From: Brevibacillus reuszeri
Lineage (GTDB): Bacteria > Bacillota > Bacilli > Brevibacillales > Brevibacillaceae
NCBI RefSeq assembly: GCF_002897295.1
Contig: NZ_BEXF01000008.1
Span: 224,235 to 288,234 of the forward strand
Length of the DNA: 64,000 nt
Direction of reading: 5' to 3'
The translations under genes were made by a program, and so were the position numbers. The notes beneath the pieces were generated by a model. It had not been told where the DNA came from, ran no database searches, and saw only the letters and a list, made by a program, of their open reading frames with translations. Below are positions 39,938 through 48,345 of the stretch, piece after piece (within the stretch, counting starts at the first letter, position 1; every line of letters begins with the position of its first letter).

Positions 39938-40795
39938 CTACTCGACCAGCGGTTTAATTTTTGGAAAAACCTTTAACGCCGTTTGGTAAAAGACGTCTTC
40001 ATGAAACGCTACTGGAATCAGCTCTTGTACGAACTCAATATACGACTTGACCGGAGCTAGCGGCCAGTCGGTGCCAAACAAAAATTTATCATAGTGATCA
40101 CAATAGGCGATCGCGTGCCGCAGGTGAGAGAAAAAGAGCGGTGATTCCTTCAGTCGTTGGCAATTGGCAGCATCACCTACCATCAAGCCGGAGAGATCAG
40201 CAAACATGTTGCGGTTTTTGTAAACGACCTCGGCCCCATCCAGTACCCACGGATCGCCAAAATGAGCCATCATGAAATTCACATCACGATGCTTCACCGC
40301 CACCTCGTCCAGCGCGAGAGGATGGGAGTACTTTAACAACCCTCGTTCGGAATACGTATCTCCGGTGTGGAAGACTACAGGCACCTGATAGGTGGCAGCA
40401 AGCGCATAAACCGGATCATAGACGCTGTCATACGCATAAAACGGATAGTAGCCAAGATAGATTTTCAGGCCCACAACGTTTGGCTTTTGCAGGTCGTTCT
40501 CCAGTCGCTGCAGCGCAGCCTGGTCCAGCTTGAACGGATTGATTCCCAGGCAATAGACGAGCTGCGGCGGCAGGTCATCGGTCAGGTCGAGCCCCATTGG
40601 AGTGACAGCCTCGGCGTCAGGAAAGCCATACTTTTGCGTCTCTGTCAGGCCCATACCGATACCGAGCACCACACCATTATCCGCATATTCCTGCAAAATA
40701 CCCTCTAATGAGTAATCGACAAAAGAATCTTCTGCCGCTGTCCGCTTGAACTCTTCGATGTGGGACAAATGCATATGGGCATCAATGATTTTCAT
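39938..40795 (-). CDS. Amidohydrolase family 2 metal-dependent hydrolase
   Basis: From the ATG at 40795 (GGGAGG upstream) 285 residues form a TIM-barrel amidohydrolase: metal ligands HMHLS at the N-terminus, PVVFHTGDTY, MMAHFGDPW and the late Asp of FGTDWPLAP. These are the positions expected for PF04909 decarboxylases and hydrolases such as ACMSD-type enzymes. Its start lies one base after the stop of the giant GNAT gene on the same strand, so they are co-transcribed. The substrate is unknown. Confidence 0.88.
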   Translation of the reverse strand: MKIIDAHMHLSHIEEFKRTAAEDSFVDYSLEGILQEYADNGVVLGIGMGLTETQKYGFPDAEAVTPMGLDLTDDLPPQLVYCLGINPFKLDQAALQRLENDLQKPNVVGLKIYLGYYPFYAYDSVYDPVYALAATYQVPVVFHTGDTYSERGLLKYSHPLALDEVAVKHRDVNFMMAHFGDPWVLDGAEVVYKNRNMFADLSGLMVGDAANCQRLKESPLFFSHLRHAIAYCDHYDKFLFGTDWPLAPVKSYIEFVQELIPVAFHEDVFYQTALKVFPKIKPLVE

Positions 40796-40796
40796 C

Positions 40797-43700
40797 CTAA
40801 ATCCTCCCTTGGTTGGCAAAGCGGATCGAACGTAAGTCGGACAAGGAGTCAGATGGAATCTGCTTGTCCGCAAACACGAAAAAGAGGGGCGGAGTAAAAG
40901 TAGTTCTATTATTTGGTAGATTGAGCTCGCGATTGACCGATACGAGAGCCACTTCCTTGTTGCAGTAAGTTTCCAGCTCAGCTGTATCTAAGTCAGTCAC
41001 GATTTTCATCTGATCCATGCGAGAAGCAGAGCCGATCAGATAATCCGAAGCTTCGTTCACGGATAGCTCGCCCTGTGCCAGCTTGTAGCTTAGTTCCTCA
41101 CCGTTTGCACCCACCGTTTTCAACCAAACGGTGTCAGCTGTATCCTCTGCTTGTAAAAAGATAGTAGTCGACAAACTCTTGTCAGCAAAGTAGGTTCCGG
41201 TATTTTGCTTGATCTCGGTAGTGTGACAAAGTACAGGTACCCCCGGCAGCAGCAAGTAATACTGGTGGCATGTCAGACCACGGTACTTTTCCTGTTTTTT
41301 CACATGGTAGCTAAGCTTGATGCCCTGCCATACGTTTTGCTTGCTGTCTACCAGCTGGGCGAATGATGCGGTGTGCTCTTCCTTCACTAACGAAAATGCA
41401 CTCAGCTCAGAAACAGAATTGCTAATTCCGCCTGTCCATGGATTCCACCACGATTTAGGCTGCCGTTCGGGGAAGGAGCTGGCTAGCCATTCCTGACCAT
41501 TGCTTGTAAGCGAGTAAAGCGTCGGGTAAAAATCCGGAGCTGCTTTGATCCGCAGTGGACCGTTATCAGCGATAAAGACCCGCTGTCCTTGTTCCAGAGC
41601 CTGCTCCAGCACAATCTTGCCGTGTCCGGTCGGAAAAAGAGAGCTGTGCAAATGGGTCTCGTGCGTAGCAAAACGCCCTTTTACCTGCACGAGCTCATGA
41701 GCTTTCCGAGAAGCTTCGAAAGTGAAGCTAGATTCAGTTGCTTCCTCTTCCTCCGTAAAGCTGCGAGTTTGTTCAGAAGCAGATACGCTTTCCAAGGAGG
41801 CGGTCAATTCTCCATCTAAATACAGCTGTTTGTAATCTTTTACTTGCACGTCAATATTTTCGCTGCTGACGAACGGATTGTGGTCATTTGCAGCTAGTTC
41901 CAGATGAGGAGTGAGAGTCAGGTCTTGTGGCAGTGCTTCTTTTCGGGCAAAGGCACGGAACTCGCGCCAGTCGCTATAGCTGCCATGTATGGCATAGATG
42001 GGGCCAAATACTTTTTTGCCATGCGGCTCCAGCATGCCGATATTGGATTCCAGAGCCATCGTCCAGCCTTGAAAATCAATACGGTACTCTTCTGGCCAGC
42101 ACATCCCCCAGGATGCCTCTTGATCTCTTGAAAATAACCAGTTTTCGCTAAGGAGCTCACCATCCCAGTATTCCATATCGCTACCATAGGAGGACGGTAT
42201 TTCGACATAACGGCCTTGGTACGGCAGGATTGGGCGGGAAAAGGGATGAGCAATGCCTTGGCTAAGCCAGAGCTCAGAAGCCAATGGATCAGCCGAAATA
42301 TTTTCCACGGTTATGTCGTGCTCTATCGTTCCATCTGCGAACAGGAGTGTTTTTCCGATCAGGGCTATTTGAGGGTATGCACCAGATCGATAAGTGACGC
42401 AAATACCGATTGCTCCCTTTTCCATAATAAATTCAACCTGCTCGGCGCGCTTTTTGGAAAATTCACTGGAGTACGGTTTGCCGAGCTTTGGATACGTCAG
42501 ATAGGTTGGCTCCCCACCTGATCCATTGACAATCGTTATTTCGTTATCATCCTTGTTCAGGTAGAGCGTGTGGCGACCGTGATGAACCTGCCAGTCTTGT
42601 TCGGTTTCTCCTGAAAGCAATGCGCCCAGTCCGGTAAAGGCGGCGCCAATTTGCTTGGTAAAAGAGACAGAGCTGCCATCGGACAGAGTCGCCTTCACTT
42701 GTACGTTTGCTTCATAGAAGCCGTGCTCGTGCAAATCAGCGGTTAATAGCAGGGAGGTACGTTCCTTTCCCTTCAGCTTCAGCGTGAAGTGCTGCTCATG
42801 GAGCTCTAGGAACGAACGGGTGGGCAGCTCAAATGCAAATTCTGCGTCTTCTGCAAAGCTGTTTTCTACATCTAAATAAAACGTTGCTCTCTGTCCAGGG
42901 TAAGAGCTGCCAGGTACGTGCAATGTGAGGTTTGCAGGAAATTTAGGAAGAATACCTACTTGGAACAAGGCTTTCTTGCCATTGATCAGGATGTGGGTGC
43001 TCACGCGAGGATGAGTGCGCCAAACACTTTGCTCCTCTGTGATCTCATCCACAAAGAATCTGGCAGATAGCGTCGTTTCCCCCGTAACCTCCAGCTCATG
43101 TTCATAGTCAAAGCGGATTGTTTCGTTCGACTCGCCCTGCAGCGATACATGCAGTGGCTTGCCTGATTTGTTGATAATCCGGTACTGAATCTGGTATTCC
43201 CGGCCAAACACCAGTTCTAGCTTTTCGATCTCAGCAGACAGCAGGTAATCATCGGTCTCTATGAGGCGAAGGCCCCGTCCGCGGCGTTCAAACTCAACGC
43301 GCAGGTTCGTTTCTCCTTTTGCCCAGGAGTAGGTAAAGTAATCAAAGCCGTTTTCTTTTCGTCCGTCAGGCTCTACGACAATCTCTCTCGTAGAGTCATG
43401 ATACCAGTCAAGCTCTTCAAAATAGTGGGCGATTGCCTCTGTAGACAGAACAGTAGGAATCATGTTCATCAGATGCGTGGAATCATCCCGATCCTCCCAG
43501 AAAAATCCAAACTTTTTATAGAGAGGAACGGCTTTCGTGTTCCCAGCCCATGTATAGAGATCAAGACGCGGCCAGCCGAGCTGAATCGTCTGTTCGAGTG
43601 CACGTGCAAGCAGCATGCGTCCTACTTTTTTCCCTTGATAGTCAGGGCGGACATTGAGCAGTGGAATGTAGAGAGCGCCTGTGTCCTCCCTATATTCTCC

Positions 43701-43901
43701 CAGGCTGCAGTAGCCTGTTACAATATCTCCATCCATCGCCAGGTATACTGCGAGGGCATCTGAGCTTGCTTCTTCCTGACGGATTTGTTCGGCTGTCGTA
43801 ATCGAGTTTCCGCCTCCCCACCCATCACGGCTGGCATTCCACATGTCAGCGACTGCGGCTGCGAGCTCGGGACGATAGGGGACGATTAAGAGTGATTCCA
43901 T
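40797..43901 (-). CDS. Very large protein: N-terminal GNAT acetyltransferase fused to beta-sandwich domains
   Basis: The ATG at 43901 has GAGGTG nine bases upstream; an in-frame GTG at 43913 is within that region. 1034 residues: a GNAT domain at about 1-145 (LNVRPDYQGKKVGRMLLARA, the acetyl-CoA pyrophosphate loop; NTKAVPLYKKFGFFWE), then some 880 residues of predominantly beta sequence. These include Ig-like segments (PGQRATFYLDVENSFAEDA) and a region recalling carbohydrate-active or galactose-mutarotase-like sandwiches (many Trp/Tyr, GSYSDWREFRAFARKE). No signal peptide or membrane span is seen. Its stop is one base before the amidohydrolase start. GNATs are usually 150-200 residues, so this fusion is unusual. 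Confidence 0.85.
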   Translation of the reverse strand: MESLLIVPYRPELAAAVADMWNASRDGWGGGNSITTAEQIRQEEASSDALAVYLAMDGDIVTGYCSLGEYREDTGALYIPLLNVRPDYQGKKVGRMLLARALEQTIQLGWPRLDLYTWAGNTKAVPLYKKFGFFWEDRDDSTHLMNMIPTVLSTEAIAHYFEELDWYHDSTREIVVEPDGRKENGFDYFTYSWAKGETNLRVEFERRGRGLRLIETDDYLLSAEIEKLELVFGREYQIQYRIINKSGKPLHVSLQGESNETIRFDYEHELEVTGETTLSARFFVDEITEEQSVWRTHPRVSTHILINGKKALFQVGILPKFPANLTLHVPGSSYPGQRATFYLDVENSFAEDAEFAFELPTRSFLELHEQHFTLKLKGKERTSLLLTADLHEHGFYEANVQVKATLSDGSSVSFTKQIGAAFTGLGALLSGETEQDWQVHHGRHTLYLNKDDNEITIVNGSGGEPTYLTYPKLGKPYSSEFSKKRAEQVEFIMEKGAIGICVTYRSGAYPQIALIGKTLLFADGTIEHDITVENISADPLASELWLSQGIAHPFSRPILPYQGRYVEIPSSYGSDMEYWDGELLSENWLFSRDQEASWGMCWPEEYRIDFQGWTMALESNIGMLEPHGKKVFGPIYAIHGSYSDWREFRAFARKEALPQDLTLTPHLELAANDHNPFVSSENIDVQVKDYKQLYLDGELTASLESVSASEQTRSFTEEEEATESSFTFEASRKAHELVQVKGRFATHETHLHSSLFPTGHGKIVLEQALEQGQRVFIADNGPLRIKAAPDFYPTLYSLTSNGQEWLASSFPERQPKSWWNPWTGGISNSVSELSAFSLVKEEHTASFAQLVDSKQNVWQGIKLSYHVKKQEKYRGLTCHQYYLLLPGVPVLCHTTEIKQNTGTYFADKSLSTTIFLQAEDTADTVWLKTVGANGEELSYKLAQGELSVNEASDYLIGSASRMDQMKIVTDLDTAELETYCNKEVALVSVNRELNLPNNRTTFTPPLFFVFADKQIPSDSLSDLRSIRFANQGRI

Positions 43902-44196
43902 GTTTGCTTGCACCTCGATTTCATTGTCAGTTTTTGTATATTATTAGAGATACGTTTGAGAGACAGGATCGGTTTCTAGTTTCATTACTTTCTTCTATAT
44001 TGAGTGAAAGAGCCAAAAAGGTTATTTGGTTGCATAATCAATCAAGCTGGTGTTATTTCAGACTGAAGTCGAGAGCACTTTGACGATTCAAGCTACCTTT
44101 ATGGTATGATGAAAATCTACTGAACAGTCATTCATTAACTCACTTGGAAATATTATGATATATCAAAAACCGAAACGATACGGGGGGATTCAAAAG

Positions 44197-46590
44197 ATGG
44201 AAGCTGCTCTGAAAAGGCAAAGAGTGAGCAGAGGAAAAAAGGCAGTCAAAGTTATTGCAGTCGTCGTAATTGCGCTGCTCGCGGTTGGTGCAATCTTATT
44301 TGGAATCGCAAACGCATACATCGCCAAATCATTGCCGCAAATCGACGGAGCTATCCAGGTGCCAGGACTTCAGGAGAAAGTAACCGTGACGAGAGACGAG
44401 CGTGGAGTCCCCCATATCAGCGCGAACAACGATCATGATCTATTTTTGGCACAAGGGTACGTCACGGCACAGGATCGTCTTTTTCAAATGGATTTGAGTA
44501 GAAGACAAGCATCGGGGGAGCTTAGTGAGGTTATTGGCGAGAAGGCGGTAGATCGCGACAAATATTTCCGGACGCTCGGTTTGCGCAGGGCAGCCAAGCT
44601 CTCGCATGAGGTTTACTCACAGGAAGCCAAGGATACCTTGCAATGGTACGCAGAGGGTGTGAATTCCTACATATCAGAAGCCAAAGAAAAGGGAGCTTTG
44701 CCTGTCGAGTTTACGCTGCTCGGTTATGAGCCAAAAGAATGGACACCGCTCGATTCCCTCACGATCGGCAAATACATGGCGTACGATTTGGGTGGACATT
44801 GGGAAGGGCAAGCATTTCGCTACTATCTCCTGAATCAATTCTCAAAAGAGAAAGCATACGATCTGTTCCCCTCAGATGAAAATGCAGGTCCTCCCATCAT
44901 TGCATCGCTAGGAGAAGGAAAGGTAGACATCGAAAAAAGCTTTGCAAAAGCGGTCATCCCCCCAGAATTCAACGGAAGCAATAACTGGGTCGTGAGCGGA
45001 GAAAAAAGCACGTCAGGCAAGCCGCTTCTGGCAGATGATCCGCATCTGTCTCTGGCTACTCCAGCTATTTGGTACCAGACGCATTTGCGTGGCCCCTCTG
45101 TAAACGTAAGTGGTGTTATCTTTGCGGGAATCCCGGGCGTTATTTTGGGGCATAACGAGTCGATCGCCTGGGGTGTGACGAATACAGGACCGGATGTGCA
45201 GGATTTGTATATCGAAAAGAGGAATCCGAACGAGCCGAATCAGTTTTTGTATATGGACAAATGGGAAGATGCACAGATTATCGACGAGCCGATACGGGTA
45301 AAGGGCAAGGAAACAATACCGTACAAGGTCACCATTACGAGGCACGGACCGATCATTTCGGAGTTCGCGGAGGAGAGCGGCAAGGACACCGTTTTCTCGC
45401 TTAAATGGACAGCGCTTGAGCCGTCCAAGGAGCTGGAAGCCGTTCTGAATATGAATCGAGCAAATAATTGGACCGAATTTGAAAAAGCGCTGGAAGACTT
45501 CCACACGCCTACGCAAAACTTTGTCTTCGCCGCACAGGATGGAACGATTGCCTACAAGGCAAACGGAAAAATTCCGATTCGCAAAAATGGCGACGCACTC
45601 GTTCCAGTTCCCGGGTGGACTGACGAATACGAATGGACAGGATATATTCCGTACGATCAGCTGCCGAAGACCGTGAACCCGAAGCAGGGCTTTATCTCCA
45701 GCGCGAATTACAAAGTTACGGATGATAGCTATCCTTATCACATCAGCAATATTTGGGCACAGCCGTATCGTCAGATGAGAATACAGCAAGTGCTCTCGGA
45801 AAAAGAAAAGCTGACCGTCGAGGACATGAAAAAGCTGCAAATGGATCAAGTGAATCTGCAAGCCCAAGAGTTTGTGCCAATCTTTTTGGAGCAGGTGAAA
45901 AAAGAAACGCTTACGGACAAGGAAAAGGAAGTCCTCATGCTACTTGCGGGCTGGAATTTCGTCGATGACAAAGAATTGGCTGCGCCTCTCGTTTTTAACC
46001 GATGGATGCAGCAGGTGGGAACCGTATTGTTTCAAGAGCAAATACCGGAAACCATGCGAAGCCTGTTTAGAGGAAGAGGGCAAGTCATCGACGATCTGAT
46101 CCGCAGAGCACATGCAGGCAAGCCGGGGCCATGGATGGAGGAAAAAGGCGGACTCTCCAAGGTACTCCATGCTTCGTTGAAGAATACGATCACGGAAATC
46201 GAGACGGCGTCGGGAACGAATAGTCAGGGGTGGAAGTGGGGAGATGCCCATCAGGCCTCATTTGTTCACCCGTTGTCCAGCGTCACGGGACTGAACTATC
46301 TCTTTAACTGGGCGGCACCGATTCCCGCAGGAGGAAGCTCGGTAACGGTACAAGCAGCAGGATACAATGTGAAGTCCGGTGTCATCAATCATGGAGCTTC
46401 GTGGCGATTCGTCGTTGATACCAGTGATTTGACAAAGGCGTATCACATTGTCGGACCAGGTCAGTCAGGACATGTCAAAAGCCCTTGGTACGACGATCAG
46501 TTTCCGGCTTGGGTGGAGGGGACGTATCATAGGACCTCTTTGACAGAATCGACTGAGAACGGACATGTGCTTACTCTTGAGCCTAAATAA
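44197..46590 (+). CDS. Penicillin acylase family protein (N-terminal nucleophile amidase)
   Basis: From the ATG at 44197 (a GGGGGGATT site upstream) 797 residues. A single N-terminal membrane segment (residues 16-40) anchors or exports it. The alpha-chain part has VTRDERGVPHISANNDHDLF and AQGYVTAQDRLFQMDLSRRQ. The autoprocessing site is at GSNNWVVSG, where the Ser becomes the beta-chain nucleophile. HGPIISE, FHTPTQNFVFAAQDGTIAYK and the C-terminal GPGQSGHVKSPWYDDQ complete the family pattern. Members cleave acyl side chains from penicillins, N-acyl-homoserine lactones or other amides. The natural substrate is unknown; quorum-signal hydrolysis is one option. Confidence 0.93.
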   Translation: MEAALKRQRVSRGKKAVKVIAVVVIALLAVGAILFGIANAYIAKSLPQIDGAIQVPGLQEKVTVTRDERGVPHISANNDHDLFLAQGYVTAQDRLFQMDLSRRQASGELSEVIGEKAVDRDKYFRTLGLRRAAKLSHEVYSQEAKDTLQWYAEGVNSYISEAKEKGALPVEFTLLGYEPKEWTPLDSLTIGKYMAYDLGGHWEGQAFRYYLLNQFSKEKAYDLFPSDENAGPPIIASLGEGKVDIEKSFAKAVIPPEFNGSNNWVVSGEKSTSGKPLLADDPHLSLATPAIWYQTHLRGPSVNVSGVIFAGIPGVILGHNESIAWGVTNTGPDVQDLYIEKRNPNEPNQFLYMDKWEDAQIIDEPIRVKGKETIPYKVTITRHGPIISEFAEESGKDTVFSLKWTALEPSKELEAVLNMNRANNWTEFEKALEDFHTPTQNFVFAAQDGTIAYKANGKIPIRKNGDALVPVPGWTDEYEWTGYIPYDQLPKTVNPKQGFISSANYKVTDDSYPYHISNIWAQPYRQMRIQQVLSEKEKLTVEDMKKLQMDQVNLQAQEFVPIFLEQVKKETLTDKEKEVLMLLAGWNFVDDKELAAPLVFNRWMQQVGTVLFQEQIPETMRSLFRGRGQVIDDLIRRAHAGKPGPWMEEKGGLSKVLHASLKNTITEIETASGTNSQGWKWGDAHQASFVHPLSSVTGLNYLFNWAAPIPAGGSSVTVQAAGYNVKSGVINHGASWRFVVDTSDLTKAYHIVGPGQSGHVKSPWYDDQFPAWVEGTYHRTSLTESTENGHVLTLEPK

Positions 46591-46619
46591 ATCTGCACAC
46601 ATATACAGAGGCATGTGAA

Positions 46620-46670
46620 AAAGCCAGTGGCGCCGCAGCTAGATCGGTGCCCACTGGCTTTCTGTTTTTG
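46620..46670 (+). terminator. Terminator of the penicillin acylase family gene
   Basis: AAAGCCAGTGG / CCACTGGCTTT stem with a 20-base loop, then a T-rich tail. Confidence 0.8.
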
Positions 46671-46758
46671 CCAGCTCGATTTTCCCGAAATATATCGCAG
46701 CAAGCCACAATACATATAACAGGATAGCCAAAGAACAGCAGGAAAGGAATGAGCACAA

Positions 46759-47205
46759 ATGCCTCAAGGAATACATGAGATTGATCTGGAGCTGCCTATC
46801 GGAGCTGTTTGGGATTTTGTCAGTGTGCTGGAGAACTGGATTCCGCTAGTGCCTGGTTACATAAGTCATGAGATTATCAATGATCGCCGAGTGACCTGGA
46901 CCTTTCTCGGGGACATCGGGATCATGAAAAAAAAGATAAGTCTTCAAGTGGATATTACGAAATGGAACGAGCCGACGGAAGTAAGATTTACCCTCACTGG
47001 AATCAATGATAATTTTACTGGAGAGGGTTACTTTAAGGCCACAGCTCTAGGAGAACAGCGAACGAGAATGACGGGCTTCCTCGATATTACAGCGAAGGGC
47101 TTAAAAGCGCCGATGATTAACTCGATATTAAAAACCCATGTTCCACAGATGACGACCGATTTGGTAGAGGCGATCGCCGACCGTATGAGAAAAGTATATA
47201 GATAG
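46759..47205 (+). CDS. CoxG/SRPBCC-family protein
   Basis: The 148-residue protein has the START/Bet v1-like pattern of the CoxG family: PIGAVWDFVSVLENWIPLVP with GY, VTWTFLGDIGIMKKKISLQ, EVRFTLTGINDNFTGEGYF and a C-terminal helix (MTTDLVEAIADRMRKVY). Such small proteins bind hydrophobic ligands or help assemble membrane enzymes. It stands alone, with AGGAAAGG upstream. Confidence 0.85.
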   Translation: MPQGIHEIDLELPIGAVWDFVSVLENWIPLVPGYISHEIINDRRVTWTFLGDIGIMKKKISLQVDITKWNEPTEVRFTLTGINDNFTGEGYFKATALGEQRTRMTGFLDITAKGLKAPMINSILKTHVPQMTTDLVEAIADRMRKVYR

Positions 47206-47322
47206 GCTGTCGTTTCGCGAATGAGCTTGCCTAAGAGGAGGCGGGTAGGTAAAAGGGATGATGGAAGCATCTGGTAGGATCGTTTAAAATAGTTCTATCA
47301 GAATGTAGCCAGGAGGATAAAA

Positions 47323-48213
47323 GTGAGCTTGAATGAACGGAATCGTAGAAAACTGGAGCAATGGATACGTGAGCATCAGGTGACTCATGCAGCGGAATAC
47401 TTGATCGAGCATACTCGTCAAGGAATCAGGTGTGTAAAAGCTACGCTTGAAAACTATGAATCTCCTTGTGTTTCCCGAATTGGCGGAGATCCTGACCTGC
47501 CACCCGAGATCGAATGGCCATTGACCGAAGATGGCACACCCATGACTTTTTTACTTCAACTCCATTTGCAAGAAGTGGTGAAGTACGATGAATCCACGCT
47601 GCTTCCTGCTGACGGTATGCTGTATTTCTTTGTAGGAATCGATGAACCAGCAAAAGATATCGAGCATCGGGTATTGTATGTGCCAAAGGATCAGCTTGCG
47701 TCTGCGCATCGTCGCCTGTCTCCGGAAGAGACTGCCTTGGAAGAGCAATTTTGCGGCTATCAGCTTGAGGCCAGGGCATCGCTTGAACCGCCGAATTATG
47801 CGTATGTCGACTATGACCAGATTGAGACTGATTCGTATAGCTTTGAGGAGTATGAAGATTTTCGCTTTGTGCTCACAGGCATGGGCGATCATGATGATGT
47901 TGCCACGTTGTTCGGCTATCCAACGGGTCAGCACGATGACAGCGAGTACGCTGCTGCATTGATGCTTTTGACTGGCAAGTCATATGACTACAAAATGGAA
48001 AAGGCACTTCAACAAATCACCGAGCATTTTGCAGGAGATGAGAACAAAGCCAAGCAAGAGATTCAGGATACACTCATGCTTCTGGAAATTGAGTCGGATG
48101 ACGAGGTTGGATTTTGCTGGTGGGATGCAGGGGTGCTGCAGTTTTTTATTCGCAAAGAAGATTTGCTGGCTGGGCGATTTGACCGTACTTACTGCTCTTT
48201 GTATTCGAGTTAA
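47323..48213 (+). CDS. DUF1963 family protein (YwqG-like)
   Basis: The GTG at 47323 follows AGGAGG. The 296-residue protein matches DUF1963: CVSRIGGDPDLPPEIEWPLT, MTFLLQLHLQEV, LLPADGMLYFFVG, then HDDVATLFGYPTGQHDD and EVGFCWWDAGVLQFFIRKED near the end. B. subtilis YwqG belongs to this family and lies next to a contact-toxin locus, but its role is unknown. The protein is acidic and cytoplasmic. Confidence 0.9.
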   Translation: MSLNERNRRKLEQWIREHQVTHAAEYLIEHTRQGIRCVKATLENYESPCVSRIGGDPDLPPEIEWPLTEDGTPMTFLLQLHLQEVVKYDESTLLPADGMLYFFVGIDEPAKDIEHRVLYVPKDQLASAHRRLSPEETALEEQFCGYQLEARASLEPPNYAYVDYDQIETDSYSFEEYEDFRFVLTGMGDHDDVATLFGYPTGQHDDSEYAAALMLLTGKSYDYKMEKALQQITEHFAGDENKAKQEIQDTLMLLEIESDDEVGFCWWDAGVLQFFIRKEDLLAGRFDRTYCSLYSS

Positions 48214-48234
48214 ATGAGATGTCTGCTTACATTG

Positions 48235-48276
48235 AAGAACCTGTCCGCATTTTTTGGTGGCTAGGTTCTTTTTCTT
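48235..48276 (+). terminator. Terminator of the DUF1963 gene
   Basis: Stem GAACCT / AGGTTC with a 20-base loop, followed by TTTTTCTTT. Confidence 0.5.
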
Positions 48277-48345
48277 TATATTTTTCAAATGATGAAAACC
48301 AAATCGCTGGTTGGACGATCTAACTGTTGAAAGGCAGGGAACGAT

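Noticed and set aside
45013..45867. 284-codon minus-strand frame
   Set aside because: It lies antisense within the acylase-family gene, has no start signal and no recognisable domain.
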